From Hyphomicrobiales bacterium (lineage in GTDB: Bacteria > Pseudomonadota > Alphaproteobacteria > Rhizobiales > JAJFHC01): 64,000 nucleotides of DNA. Below are positions 1-9,021 of the stretch, piece after piece (the stretch's first letter is position 1; every line of letters begins with the position of its first letter). Location: the NCBI GenBank assembly GCA_021775835.1, contig JAJFHC010000016.1, positions 97,119 to 161,118 on the forward strand, written 5' to 3'. The notes below the pieces were generated by a model, which saw only the letters and a program-made list of their open reading frames with translations, was not told the origin of the DNA and searched no databases. Position numbers and translations under genes: made by a program.

Positions 1-309
1 CGCGCCGGCAATGACAACCAATGGAGAATAGGCCAGATGAGCTTCAGCAACAGCAGTCGCCAGGTTGACGACGCCTGGCCCCGCCTGAGCGCCTAGGACG
101 ATGCCAGGCCCGCCGGTGATACGGGCGTAGGCATCCGCCATATGACCCGCGGCACGCTCGTCACGGGCGCCCACATAGGCGATCTCCCCGCCCTTGTACA
201 TGGCATCGTACAACTCCAGCATGGACCCGCCCAACAGGCCGAAAACCGTTTTGATACCCTGGTCGCGCAGCACACGGTAGACGGCGTCCCCGGCATTGAT
301 TTTGTTCAT
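1..309 (-). CDS. Thiamine-pyrophosphate-dependent enzyme, N-terminal part (cut by window edge)
   Basis: Only the first 103 codons are present; the frame stays open to base 1. The protein begins MNKINAGDAVYRVLRDQGIK and continues with VFGLLGG, then ARDERAAGHMADAYARITG and GPGVVNLATAVAEA. This is the N-terminal pyrimidine-binding domain of the acetolactate synthase/benzoylformate decarboxylase superfamily. The Glu of the RDERAAGHMADAYAR motif is the expected cofactor-activating residue. The ATG overlaps the amidase TGA (ATGA), so the gene is probably co-translated as the last visible member of the MttB-OYE-amidase operon. The substrate cannot be told from this fragment. Confidence 0.85.
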   Translation of the reverse strand, partial: MNKINAGDAVYRVLRDQGIKTVFGLLGGSMLELYDAMYKGGEIAYVGARDERAAGHMADAYARITGGPGIVLGAQAGPGVVNLATAVAEAHLAYSPLVVIAGA

Positions 310-1685
310 GGCAGTTCCGCCTTATGTTGTGACTGAATGGCATGGGCGCACTGCAGAACACGGGCGTCTGCGCCTTTGGGTCCGAGGATCTGCAGGCCTG
401 CCGGCATACCATCCGCAGTTCTGCCGAACGGGACCGAAATGGCCGGCAAGTCCAGCAGCGGCGTCAGTTCCACGGGCCGCCAGTCCTCTGTGATTTCCTG
501 AAAACCAAGATCGGCCGGGTAAGCCAGACCAGATGTGCTCGGCCACACCATCAGGTGATAGGTTTCGAAGAACCTTACGATCCGCTCCCAGGCCAGGGTT
601 CGCACATGCTGGGCTCTGACCACATCATCCACTGTCATCTTTCGGGCCGCGGCAAGAATGCCTTTTAGTTCAGGTCCATACAGTGCCGGATCGGACGCCA
701 GATACACCTCTGTTTGCAATGCGCACAGGTTACGCGCGACACGGTGCGCCTCCATCAGGCCGGAGATTTCCGGCATGTCGTCACGCACATCGCAACCCAT
801 CGACTGGAGCACGCGTCTGGCAGGCGCCAGCGTTTCGATGACATGCCGGTCGGTCGTCGCCCCGCCCGGGGTCATGCACCAGGCTACACGCAGATCGTCC
901 GGCATTGATTTGCGGCTTGCCGCGCTGAAATCCAAATCCGACATCTTCAGCGGAGCGGCCGCACTGGGCCTTGCCATGATGTTCAGGAGAAGCGCTACAT
1001 CTTCCACCGTGCGTGCCATGGGACCGGGTGTGTGCAGTCCATCGAACGGGGTTGGACTCGGCGCCAGGGGTACGAGCCCTCCGCTCGGTCTGAAGCCGAC
1101 AACGCCGCACCAGGCTGCAGGTGCCCGCAACGAACCTCCCAGATCACTTCCATCGCACAGAGCCGCCATACCGGCTGCCAACGCAGCGGCGGAACCACCG
1201 GAGCTTCCAGCCACCGTGCGCGACACGTCATGGGGGTTCCGGGTTGTCCCGGCAACGAGATTCGAGGTCTGCCCGCTGAAAGCAAACTCCGGCGTGTTGG
1301 TCTTGCCAAGGATGACACCGCCGGCCTCGCGAATGCGTTCAACATGAAGCGCGTCACGCTCAGGCACATGTTGTTCAAATGACTTTGACCCGAAGGTGGT
1401 TCGAAGGTCGGCGGTCTGAAAAATGTCCTTTATCGCAACCGGCACACCATGCAACGGGCCGGCGAATTCTCCCCGCCCGGCCCGGTCGTCCAATGTCTGT
1501 GCAACCTCGCGAGCTTTCTCCAGATCAAGCGTAATGAAGGCGCCGATGTCACTCTCGACCTGCTCGATCCGGGTAACGTGAGCGTCGAGGACTTCCACAG
1601 CCGAGACCTCGCGCTCACGAAGCCTGCGCGCCAGGTGCACGGCGGACGCGTCACATAAATTTGTCTGATCTTCGGCGAGAGTCAT
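306..1685 (-). CDS. Amidase (amidase-signature family)
   Basis: 459 residues from the ATG at 1685, four bases after the upstream stop; a further 26 codons are open upstream but would overlap that gene. Amidase-signature enzymes hydrolyse amides with a Ser-cisSer-Lys triad. Here the Lys is in VAIKDIF (about residue 86), the cis-Ser in GSSGGSAAA (about 161-162) and the nucleophile in DGSDLGGSLRAPA (about 185). Length fits the GatA-like or catabolic amidases. No gatB or gatC is adjacent, so a catabolic amidase is more likely than the tRNA-Gln amidotransferase. The stop overlaps the start of the TPP enzyme, suggesting a shared pathway in which an amide intermediate is cleaved. Confidence 0.9.
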   Translation of the reverse strand: MTLAEDQTNLCDASAVHLARRLREREVSAVEVLDAHVTRIEQVESDIGAFITLDLEKAREVAQTLDDRAGRGEFAGPLHGVPVAIKDIFQTADLRTTFGSKSFEQHVPERDALHVERIREAGGVILGKTNTPEFAFSGQTSNLVAGTTRNPHDVSRTVAGSSGGSAAALAAGMAALCDGSDLGGSLRAPAAWCGVVGFRPSGGLVPLAPSPTPFDGLHTPGPMARTVEDVALLLNIMARPSAAAPLKMSDLDFSAASRKSMPDDLRVAWCMTPGGATTDRHVIETLAPARRVLQSMGCDVRDDMPEISGLMEAHRVARNLCALQTEVYLASDPALYGPELKGILAAARKMTVDDVVRAQHVRTLAWERIVRFFETYHLMVWPSTSGLAYPADLGFQEITEDWRPVELTPLLDLPAISVPFGRTADGMPAGLQILGPKGADARVLQCAHAIQSQHKAELP

Positions 1686-1689
1686 CTGT

Positions 1690-3639
1690 TTACGCACTCC
1701 GCCCGGCGAGCAGGCCTTCGTAGACCGCTTCTTCGGCTGTCCGCGGCGACACACAATCGCCAATGCTCGTCAGGTTCACATTCATGTCGGCAAGTTCTGA
1801 CTCAAGGGCATTATCCGCCGCATGACCAAGTGCCAGGACAAGGGTATCGGCGTTTTCACAAAGTATGGGATCACCGGACAGCGTGTCCTGAAAATAGATC
1901 GTGTCTTCATCCACCCCGAACAGGCGGGCGTGAGTCCTGATCTCCACGCCGAGCTTGTGCAACCGGCCCACATAATGATTACGCGTGTAAAGCTGCAAGG
2001 TCTCACCAGCGAGCGCTGCATTGCAGCACAGCCGGACCGCACAACCCGCCGTCGCCAGTTGCTCGGCCAGGCCTATGCCGATCCAGTCCGCGCGCCAGTC
2101 TGCAATCACCACACGACTGCCGGTGTTGGCGCGACCTTCAAGCACGTCCCAGGCCGTCACCACGTGCGCACTTTCCACACCGTCAAAATCAGGCTGATAC
2201 GGTTTGGCGCCGGTTGCCACAACGACAAGGTCGGGATTGCGCTCGGCGACCAGATCGGGGGTGACCATAATCCCGCGCTCCACGGCAACCCCTGCGTTCA
2301 CCATTTCACGCTCAAGGTTGCCGACAATGCCGCCGAACTCCTCCCGGCCGGGCAACTTACAGGCCAATCGGGCCTGGCCGCCGAGATGGGCGTCCGCTTC
2401 GCACAACGTCACATCGTGCCCTCGTTCGGCGGCAATGGCAGCGCACTTCATGCCTCCGGGTCCACCGCCGATGACCAGAACGTTTTTGCGTTTCGCGATC
2501 GGTGGCAGGATTGAGAAATCAAGTTCCCGCCCGGTTTCCGGATGCTGGATGCACGAAATTCCAAGTCCCTTGTGGGCCCGGCCGATACAGGCTTGGTTGC
2601 AGCCGATACAGGCGCGAATGTCATCCGTCGCACCAGTCCTGGCCTTGGCCGGCATTGCCGGATCGCAGATCAACGCCCGGGTCATGCCGCAAAGGTCTGC
2701 TTGGCCCTGGGCGATCACCTGTTCTGCCACCTGCGGCTGGTTCACCCGGCCGGTCACGATCACCGGGATCTCGACTGCAGATTTGATCGCAGCCGCCAGT
2801 GGTGCGGCATAGGCATGGTCAAGCCCCATGGGCGGCACGATGTGAACCGATCCGCCCAGACTGGCCGACGTCCCCGCAACAACACTGAGATAGTCGACAT
2901 CTCCGGCAATATCCTTGCAGATGTCGAGCATCTCGTCATCGTTCAGGCCATCGGCATCCATTTCCGATCCAGATATGCGCAATCCCACCGCCCGGCCATC
3001 CGCGGCCTGCCGGACAGCATCGGCGGTTTCCCGGACAAATTTCATGCGTCCGGCGAAATCCCCGCCATAATTATCGTCACGAAGATTGACGCGCGGGTTC
3101 AGGAACTGTGCCGGGAGGTAGCCATGGCTGGCGACGATTTCGAAACCATCGAATCCGGCCTCGGAGAGAATGGCTGCTGTCTTGCCATACCCGGCAATGA
3201 TCTCCTCGATCAACGAAACAGGCATTGGCTTGGGCATGATGTGGAAACGTTCATTGGGCACCGCTGAGGGCGCCCAGGCCACTGGCAGCATGCCGCCCCA
3301 GGCTGACAGGATCTCACGCCCGGGGTGAAACAACTGGGCAAATATTCTTGTGCCATGCGCATGGCACGCATCCACGAGTTTTGCATAGTCAGGAACGACA
3401 TCCCGATCCGAGGCCTTGAGCAGATCTCGTGAAAATCCGGCAGTCTCGTGAACCGCCACGATTTCCGTCACGATTAGCCCTGCCCCACCCTTCGCCCGCG
3501 CAGCGTGATAGGCGACCAGCCGTTCGTCGGGAGATCCGTCCGACAGGTATGTATGGTGACCGGTGGAAACGATCCTGTTGGGAATCACGCAGCTTCCGAT
3601 CTCGATCTGGGAAAACAGATGCGGAAACATTGATGTCAC
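1690..3639 (-). CDS. FMN/4Fe-4S/FAD oxidoreductase of the 2,4-dienoyl-CoA reductase/trimethylamine dehydrogenase type
   Basis: 649 residues. Residues 1-335 form the old-yellow-enzyme TIM barrel (LFSQIEIGSCVIPNRIV; ASHGYLPAQFLNPRVN). A cysteine cluster CIGCNQACI followed by a fourth Cys (about residues 340-360) should bind a 4Fe-4S cluster. From about 383, VLVIGGGPGGMKCAA starts an FAD/NAD domain. This three-part layout is known in trimethylamine/dimethylamine dehydrogenases, dimethylglycine-demethylating DgcA and dienoyl-CoA reductases. The first codon is GTG, overlapping the MttB-like stop; an ATG three codons later is possible. Placement next to an MttB-like protein favours an N-demethylation or methylamine-type role, which is inference. 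Confidence 0.85.
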   Translation of the reverse strand: MTSMFPHLFSQIEIGSCVIPNRIVSTGHHTYLSDGSPDERLVAYHAARAKGGAGLIVTEIVAVHETAGFSRDLLKASDRDVVPDYAKLVDACHAHGTRIFAQLFHPGREILSAWGGMLPVAWAPSAVPNERFHIMPKPMPVSLIEEIIAGYGKTAAILSEAGFDGFEIVASHGYLPAQFLNPRVNLRDDNYGGDFAGRMKFVRETADAVRQAADGRAVGLRISGSEMDADGLNDDEMLDICKDIAGDVDYLSVVAGTSASLGGSVHIVPPMGLDHAYAAPLAAAIKSAVEIPVIVTGRVNQPQVAEQVIAQGQADLCGMTRALICDPAMPAKARTGATDDIRACIGCNQACIGRAHKGLGISCIQHPETGRELDFSILPPIAKRKNVLVIGGGPGGMKCAAIAAERGHDVTLCEADAHLGGQARLACKLPGREEFGGIVGNLEREMVNAGVAVERGIMVTPDLVAERNPDLVVVATGAKPYQPDFDGVESAHVVTAWDVLEGRANTGSRVVIADWRADWIGIGLAEQLATAGCAVRLCCNAALAGETLQLYTRNHYVGRLHKLGVEIRTHARLFGVDEDTIYFQDTLSGDPILCENADTLVLALGHAADNALESELADMNVNLTSIGDCVSPRTAEEAVYEGLLAGRSA

Positions 3640-5195
3640 CCGGCCCGGCCGATATCGCTGCGCGATAGCAGCATGTCGCAGGACTGACGCAACGCGAGAT
3701 CGGTCGCGTCACTGAGATGATCGGGATAGTGGGATTGCAACACGTCCCTGGTGTGTTGGATGGCTTGCGCGCGCACATCCCTTGAGCCGTCGGCTTCCCA
3801 GTCCGAAGGGGTGCGCCGGTCACTGACGACCGGGTAAAAATAGTCCGACTTCATGCGGGCAAGTGTCTGGGCGTGACCGAGATAATGTCCTTCGCCATGA
3901 CAGATATCCGCAATGACTTCGGCGGCAATCGTCTCGGCGTCCACCTCAACGCCGCGCACCGAACGCAGTATGTTTCCAAGCATGTCGTTGTCGACAACGT
4001 AGGATTCCAGAGCGCAACCGAGCAGGCTGGCCTGCATACCACAGGCCTGGGTAATCAGGTTGGAGCCGGCATGGGCGGCCAGGCTCACGGCCAGGCACTT
4101 TTCCGACCCATGTTGCGCATCGGCAACCTTGGCGTCGGTAATACCGGCAATCGAGCTTGTTGGCAGATCGTAGTACCGACCCATCTGGGCGGCTGCCGCC
4201 ATCAATATGGCCTGCTCGCCACCGCCGCCTGACATGGCGCCGGTTCGCAAATCGGCAACGAGCGGTTTTGGCGCAAAGATGACTGAAGCTTCAGGGTCCA
4301 CAAGGCGGGCAAAGACAAATCCTGCCAGTGTCTCCGCAACGGCCTGAACCAGCGAACCGGCAATTGTGGCCGGACTCGTGGCGCCCGCCTGACCGGCGGA
4401 AATGATCTGGACCGGAAATCCAGCGAGGACGGCAGCTTCAATGGTCGCCATGGCTTCTTCTGCAAACCGCATGGGCGGCACCACATGACAGACCATGATG
4501 GTCATGAACGGCCTCGCCCGAAACGCCGATTCGCCGCCAGCTACCGCATAACACAAGGCGGCAATGTCACGTATGTGTGCCGGGTCGGAACAACTGATGC
4601 AAACGTGCTTCGCCGTACCCGCCGTGACGGCGTAAGCGGTATTGATGTCGAGTGCGTAAGGGTCCGGAGCATCGGTCGCCACCATCGAACGGCTAAAGAC
4701 ATGAACATTGTCCAGTGTATCGACCAGACGGGCCGCGTCATAAAGATCCTTCGTTGTCGAACTCCGGTAGGCGCCTGTGTTCAGATCGACAATACTCGGC
4801 GATGCACCTCCGGACCCGAAATGGACCCGCGCCCCGGACAGGTCAACATCCAGTTCCGCGCGCTGGCCGCAAAGCACAACGTCACGGCGCGCACCTTTAA
4901 TGCATTCCAGCACAAGATTACGCGGAAACAGCAACCTGCCATCTTCCGTGACGGAGCCGCCTCGTGCCGTGACCTTTTCAACAGTTGAGGGAATTGCCTG
5001 GCTGAGCCCCAGGGATTCGAGCAGATGCAGTGTCGCTTCGTGAACAGCGGCGGTTTCAACGTCTGAAAGGGGTTTGTATCGTCCACCTACGACACCTGGC
5101 CAGACCGCGGCGGGGCCGACCGAATCCTCACCTTCAACTCTGGCAGCGCGCCCTCGCCGGGTCCGTCTCTCCTGCACCGCTGCTTGTTCCTTCAT
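3636..5195 (-). CDS. MttB-like trimethylamine methyltransferase family protein (no pyrrolysine)
   Basis: 519 residues from the ATG at 5195, which has AGGA about eight bases upstream; a GTG eight codons earlier is also open. The sequence matches the MttB superfamily across its length (LSDVETAAVHEATLHLLESLGL near the N-terminus, HFGSGGASPSIVDL, CHGEGHYLGHAQTLARMKSDYFYP near the C-terminus). There is no in-frame amber codon, so it belongs to the non-pyrrolysine branch, whose studied members demethylate quaternary amines such as glycine betaine onto a corrinoid protein. No corrinoid protein gene is visible nearby. It heads the leftward operon and overlaps the next gene. Substrate unknown. Confidence 0.85.
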   Translation of the reverse strand: MKEQAAVQERRTRRGRAARVEGEDSVGPAAVWPGVVGGRYKPLSDVETAAVHEATLHLLESLGLSQAIPSTVEKVTARGGSVTEDGRLLFPRNLVLECIKGARRDVVLCGQRAELDVDLSGARVHFGSGGASPSIVDLNTGAYRSSTTKDLYDAARLVDTLDNVHVFSRSMVATDAPDPYALDINTAYAVTAGTAKHVCISCSDPAHIRDIAALCYAVAGGESAFRARPFMTIMVCHVVPPMRFAEEAMATIEAAVLAGFPVQIISAGQAGATSPATIAGSLVQAVAETLAGFVFARLVDPEASVIFAPKPLVADLRTGAMSGGGGEQAILMAAAAQMGRYYDLPTSSIAGITDAKVADAQHGSEKCLAVSLAAHAGSNLITQACGMQASLLGCALESYVVDNDMLGNILRSVRGVEVDAETIAAEVIADICHGEGHYLGHAQTLARMKSDYFYPVVSDRRTPSDWEADGSRDVRAQAIQHTRDVLQSHYPDHLSDATDLALRQSCDMLLSRSDIGRAG

Positions 5196-5251
5196 CAGGC
5201 TGATCCTGTCTGAATACACACGCCGTCAGGTCGTCTTTACAAGTGTGTTCA

Positions 5252-5263
5252 ATTGTATACAAT
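5252..5263. promoter_or_regulatory. Probable GntR/FCD operator in the divergent promoter
   Basis: A perfect 12-bp palindrome, ATTGTATACAAT, lies in the 109-bp gap between the divergent MttB-like (start 5195) and TcuA-like (start 5305) genes. FadR-subfamily GntR regulators generally bind palindromes of the form TNGTNNNACNA, usually written TTGTATACAA, which this contains exactly. A GntR/FCD regulator is encoded 1.6 kb away in the rightward operon, so control of both operons from this site is a reasonable inference. Confidence 0.65.
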
Positions 5264-5304
5264 CTTGCGTGAAGTCGACCGGTTTGGCAAGAGACAATTG
5301 ATAG

Positions 5305-6825
5305 ATGGAAATCAGCAAGAACCTTCCGGACACCGTGGATGTGGTCGTCGTCGGTGGCGGCAATGCGGCACTATGTGCGGCCCTTTCAGCCCGTGAAAGT
5401 GGTGCCAGCGTCCTCGTATTGGAACGCGCGCCCGAAGACGAAGCCGGCGGCAACAGCCGTTTCACGGCCGGCGCCATTCGGTGCGTCTATGACGGGGTCG
5501 ATGACCTGCGGACCCTGATGCCCGACCTCACCGACGATGAGGTCGCGAGGACTGACTTCGGCACCTACACACAAGAGCAATTCTTCGACGACATGGGGCG
5601 CATCACCGAGTACCGGTGCAATCCGGACCTTACCGAACTGCTGGTGACACGCAGCCGCGAGACACTGTTATGGATGCGCTCCAAGGGCATCCGCTTCCAG
5701 CCGATCTGGGGACGACAGGCCTTCAAGGTGGATGGCCGTTTCAAGTTCTGGGGTGGATTGACAGTGGAGTCCTGGGGCGGCGGTCCGGGACTCGTCGACG
5801 GTCTGACGACTGCCGCCCAAAAAGCGGGAATTCAGATCTGCTATCGCGCCCGCGCGCTCACCCTCGAGGCCGAAGCACAAGGGGTGTCCGGTGTAAGGGT
5901 CAAACACGACGGCGCAGTGCACCACGTAAAGGCTGGTGCGGTAATCCTGGCGTCAGGCGGTTTCGAAGCCAATCACGAATGGCGCACGCGTTACCTAGGG
6001 CCGGGATGGGACCTCGCCAAGGTCCGTGGCTCACGGTTCAATACCGGAGACGGCATCCGCATGGCCCTCGACATCGGCGCGGCCTCCTACGGCCACTGGT
6101 CGGGCTCGCATGCGGTCGGCTGGGATCTCAACGCACCCGAATTCGGGGATCTTGCTGTCGGCGACGGCTTCCAGAAACACTCCTACCCGTTCGCGATCAT
6201 GATCAACGCCAAGGGTGAGCGGTTTGTCGACGAGGGTGCGGATTTCCGCAACTACACCTACGCGAAGTACGGCGCCGTCATCCTGCAGCAACCGGGTCAG
6301 TTCGCCTGGCAGATTTTCGACAGCAAGGTGACCCACCTGCAACGTGACGAGTACCGCATTCGTGAAGTCACGAAGGTTCAGGCCGATACCCTGGAGGAAC
6401 TCTTGTCGAAACTCGAAGGCGTCGACGCCGGACACGCCCTTGCGACAATTGAGGAATACAACGCTGCCGTTCAGCACGACACCCCCTTCAACCCCAACAT
6501 CAAGGATGGCCGGGGCACTGACGGCCTAGCGATCCCCAAGTCGAACTGGGCCAACACCATCGACGAACCGCCCTTCGAGGCCTTCGCCGTCACCTGCGGC
6601 ATTACCTTCACCTTCGGAGGGTTGAGAATCGACACCATCGGCAATGTGCTTGACTCGGACCTTGACCCCATCCCCGGCCTTTATGCCGCCGGCGAACTCG
6701 TTGGCGGACTTTTCTATTTCAACTATCCTGGCGGCACGGGCCTTATGGCCGGTTCAGTCTTTGGCCGGCTCGCCGGTGCATCGGCAGCAGCGTCGCTCGA
6801 GACAATTGCCGGAGCGGCTGAATGA
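5305..6825 (+). CDS. FAD-dependent dehydrogenase, tricarballylate dehydrogenase (TcuA)-like
   Basis: 506 residues of the fumarate reductase/succinate dehydrogenase flavoprotein family. The N-terminal dinucleotide-binding motif is VVVVGGGNAALCAAL (from about residue 13). The C-terminal FAD contact is GLYAAGELVGGLFYFNYPGG with GTGLMAGSVFGRLAG. GGNSRFTAGAIR near residue 50 and FKFWGGLTVESWGGG near 150 resemble TcuA, which oxidises tricarballylate to cis-aconitate in Salmonella; related proteins act on other substrates or remain unstudied. No TcuB electron-transfer partner is adjacent, so the exact reaction is open. The stop overlaps the regulator start (ATGA). Confidence 0.8.
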   Translation: MEISKNLPDTVDVVVVGGGNAALCAALSARESGASVLVLERAPEDEAGGNSRFTAGAIRCVYDGVDDLRTLMPDLTDDEVARTDFGTYTQEQFFDDMGRITEYRCNPDLTELLVTRSRETLLWMRSKGIRFQPIWGRQAFKVDGRFKFWGGLTVESWGGGPGLVDGLTTAAQKAGIQICYRARALTLEAEAQGVSGVRVKHDGAVHHVKAGAVILASGGFEANHEWRTRYLGPGWDLAKVRGSRFNTGDGIRMALDIGAASYGHWSGSHAVGWDLNAPEFGDLAVGDGFQKHSYPFAIMINAKGERFVDEGADFRNYTYAKYGAVILQQPGQFAWQIFDSKVTHLQRDEYRIREVTKVQADTLEELLSKLEGVDAGHALATIEEYNAAVQHDTPFNPNIKDGRGTDGLAIPKSNWANTIDEPPFEAFAVTCGITFTFGGLRIDTIGNVLDSDLDPIPGLYAAGELVGGLFYFNYPGGTGLMAGSVFGRLAGASAAASLETIAGAAE

Positions 6826-7526
6826 ATGCCAAGGTCGTTCCCATTACGGTCAAGAAGCGGCAAGGCAAGAGCCAGGGCAACACAAACCGGTCCCGCGCCG
6901 ATGATGTCAGCAATCACATTCGCGAAGCCATTCGGACCGGACGTTATGCCCCCGGTGAGCGCATCCGGGAAACCGAGGTAGCCTCCTGGCTCGGCGTTTC
7001 CCGCACACCGGTGCGCGAAGCCCTGCGGCGTCTAGAGTCGGAGGGCCTTTTGGGATTTGAGTCCTGGCGTGGCGTTGTCGTGGCGAAACTCGACCGCCAG
7101 CAGGTCAGCGAACTCTATGCTATGCGCGAGGTCCTCGAAGGTGCTGCTGCAAGGCTCGCCGCCCGACACATCGACGACGCCGAAATCGAAGTACTGAGCA
7201 TGTTGCTCGACCGGGCGGACGCGGCGGCAAACGCACCCGACAAACTGGCAGCGGTCAACCGCCAGTTTCACGAGACCATCTATGCCGCCGCCCATAACCG
7301 CTACCTGCTGCAAACACTGGAGCAACTGCGCAACGCCCTGGCGCTCCTGCGCGGAACGACTTTTGCCGTTCCCGGTCGGGCGGGCGTCGCCGCACAAGAG
7401 CACCGACAGATCGTCGAAGAGATCCGGAACCGCGACCCGGACCGGGCCGAAGAAGCGGCAAGGTCCCACATTGCTGCTGCCCATCGGGCCCGTCTTCGGC
7501 TGATGATTGAAGAGGATGAAACATGA
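6822..7526 (+). CDS. GntR-family transcriptional regulator, FCD (FadR/VanR) subfamily
   Basis: 234 residues. A winged helix-turn-helix lies at about residues 27-90, with IREAIRTGRYAPGERIRETEVA and the recognition-helix motif VSRTPVREALRRLESEGLL. From about residue 98 an all-helical FCD ligand domain follows (LYAMREVLEGAAARLAA; NRQFHETIYAAAHNRYL; EHRQIVEEI). FCD domains bind carboxylic-acid effectors, often with a metal. A basic tail of about 25 residues precedes the DNA-binding domain. It overlaps both neighbours by four bases, so it is made together with the enzymes it probably controls. The palindrome at 5252-5263 is the likely operator. Confidence 0.9.
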   Translation: MNAKVVPITVKKRQGKSQGNTNRSRADDVSNHIREAIRTGRYAPGERIRETEVASWLGVSRTPVREALRRLESEGLLGFESWRGVVVAKLDRQQVSELYAMREVLEGAAARLAARHIDDAEIEVLSMLLDRADAAANAPDKLAAVNRQFHETIYAAAHNRYLLQTLEQLRNALALLRGTTFAVPGRAGVAAQEHRQIVEEIRNRDPDRAEEAARSHIAAAHRARLRLMIEEDET

Positions 7527-8995
7527 GCCGCTGGCAGAGTGCAATTGAGTCGGCAGGCCCCTTGCCGGACTACATGTGGATTGATGGCGCGCCCGTCGCC
7601 GCGGGCAACCGTGACCAGATCGAAACCCGCGACCCTGGATCCGGCCTTTTCCTCCAGACGGTCCCTGCGGGCGACGCCAACGACATCGCAGAAGCCGTCG
7701 CCGCCGCCAAAAAGGCATTGACCGGGCCCTGGGCCGCAATGACGCCCAAGGCCCGGGGTCAGTTGCTGCACAAATGCGGCGAACGCATTCGCGCGGACGC
7801 CGGACGCCTCGCGCTGATCGAGGCCCTCGACAGCGGCAAACCGCACCGCGACGCTGAGGCAACGGTACAGCGCGCCGCCGATTACTTTATCTATTACGCC
7901 GGCATGGTGGACAAACTGGAAGGCACGACGATCCCCCTGGGCGAGAACAAGGTTTGCTTCACCGAACGTGTACCGCTTGGCGTGACCGGCCACATCGTCC
8001 CGTGGAACGTGCCGGTCTCCATGGTCGCCCGTGGCATTGCACCGGCATTGGCCTGCGGTAACACGGCAGTGGTGAAACCAGCCGAAGACACGCCGTTGAC
8101 AGCAGTGCTGCTCGCGGAACTTTTGGAAGAAGCTGGCCTGCCGAAGGGTGTCGTCAATGTCGTCTCCGGTCGGGGCAGCGTTGCCGGACAGGCCTTGAGT
8201 GAACATGAAGATGTCCGTCACGTCACTTTTACCGGTTCTGTTGGAACCGGCAAAAAAGTGATGACGGCCGCCGCCACCCATCTTGCCTCCGTCACCTTGG
8301 AGCTGGGAGGCAAGTCACCGCATCTGGTCCTGAACGATGCGGATCTGACACGCGCCATCCCGGACGTTCTGGCGGGCGTGTACAAAAACGCCGGCCAGAT
8401 CTGTTCGGCCGGCACCCGCCTGTTGGTCCAAAGGGAGATTCACGACGAACTGTTGGATAACCTGATCCGGCAGACCAAGTCCATGACCCTGGGCCACGGT
8501 CTCGACAATCCTGACATGGGGCCGCTGGTTTCCGCACGCCAGTTGCAGGCCGTCGCGGGCTTCACCGCCCGGGCCCGCGAACGCGGCATTGAGTTCCTGA
8601 CAGGCGGTGACCCGGCAAGCGTTCCCGGGTGCGAGGCGGGGTTCTTTTTTGAACCGACAATTGCGGCCGACGTGCCGACGGACGACGAACTGGCCCAATC
8701 GGAAGTTTTTGGGCCGGTGCTGAGCGTCATCAGGGTTGACGATGTGGAACAGGCGATCGAAATAGCCAACGCGACGGCCTATGGTCTGGCCGCCGGTGTC
8801 CACACCAGGGACATCGGCCAGGCAATGCGCTTCGCCCGTGGCACTGAGGCCGGCCAGATTTTCATCAATGGATATCATGGCGCCGGCGACACCGTCCCCT
8901 TCGGTGGCGTGAAGGACAGCGGCATCGGTCGGGAAAAGGGCCTCGTTGCCCTCGATGCCTATTGCGAGACAAAGGCGGTGACGGTTACGCTTTAA
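7523..8995 (+). CDS. NAD(P)-dependent aldehyde dehydrogenase
   Basis: 490 residues, the standard length of the ALDH superfamily. The catalytic Glu is in VTLELGGKSPHLV (about residue 260) and the catalytic Cys in GQICSAGTRLLV (about 294). Cofactor motifs TGHIVPWNVP and TFTGSVGTGKKVM are present. Overall it resembles betaine-aldehyde or gamma-aminobutyraldehyde dehydrogenases, which would suit a quaternary-amine or amino-aldehyde pathway, but family members overlap in specificity. AGAGGATG stands before the start, which overlaps the regulator stop. Confidence 0.92.
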   Translation: MSRWQSAIESAGPLPDYMWIDGAPVAAGNRDQIETRDPGSGLFLQTVPAGDANDIAEAVAAAKKALTGPWAAMTPKARGQLLHKCGERIRADAGRLALIEALDSGKPHRDAEATVQRAADYFIYYAGMVDKLEGTTIPLGENKVCFTERVPLGVTGHIVPWNVPVSMVARGIAPALACGNTAVVKPAEDTPLTAVLLAELLEEAGLPKGVVNVVSGRGSVAGQALSEHEDVRHVTFTGSVGTGKKVMTAAATHLASVTLELGGKSPHLVLNDADLTRAIPDVLAGVYKNAGQICSAGTRLLVQREIHDELLDNLIRQTKSMTLGHGLDNPDMGPLVSARQLQAVAGFTARARERGIEFLTGGDPASVPGCEAGFFFEPTIAADVPTDDELAQSEVFGPVLSVIRVDDVEQAIEIANATAYGLAAGVHTRDIGQAMRFARGTEAGQIFINGYHGAGDTVPFGGVKDSGIGREKGLVALDAYCETKAVTVTL

Positions 8996-9021
8996 GAACG
9001 CACAGCGCTTCGGGACAAAAT

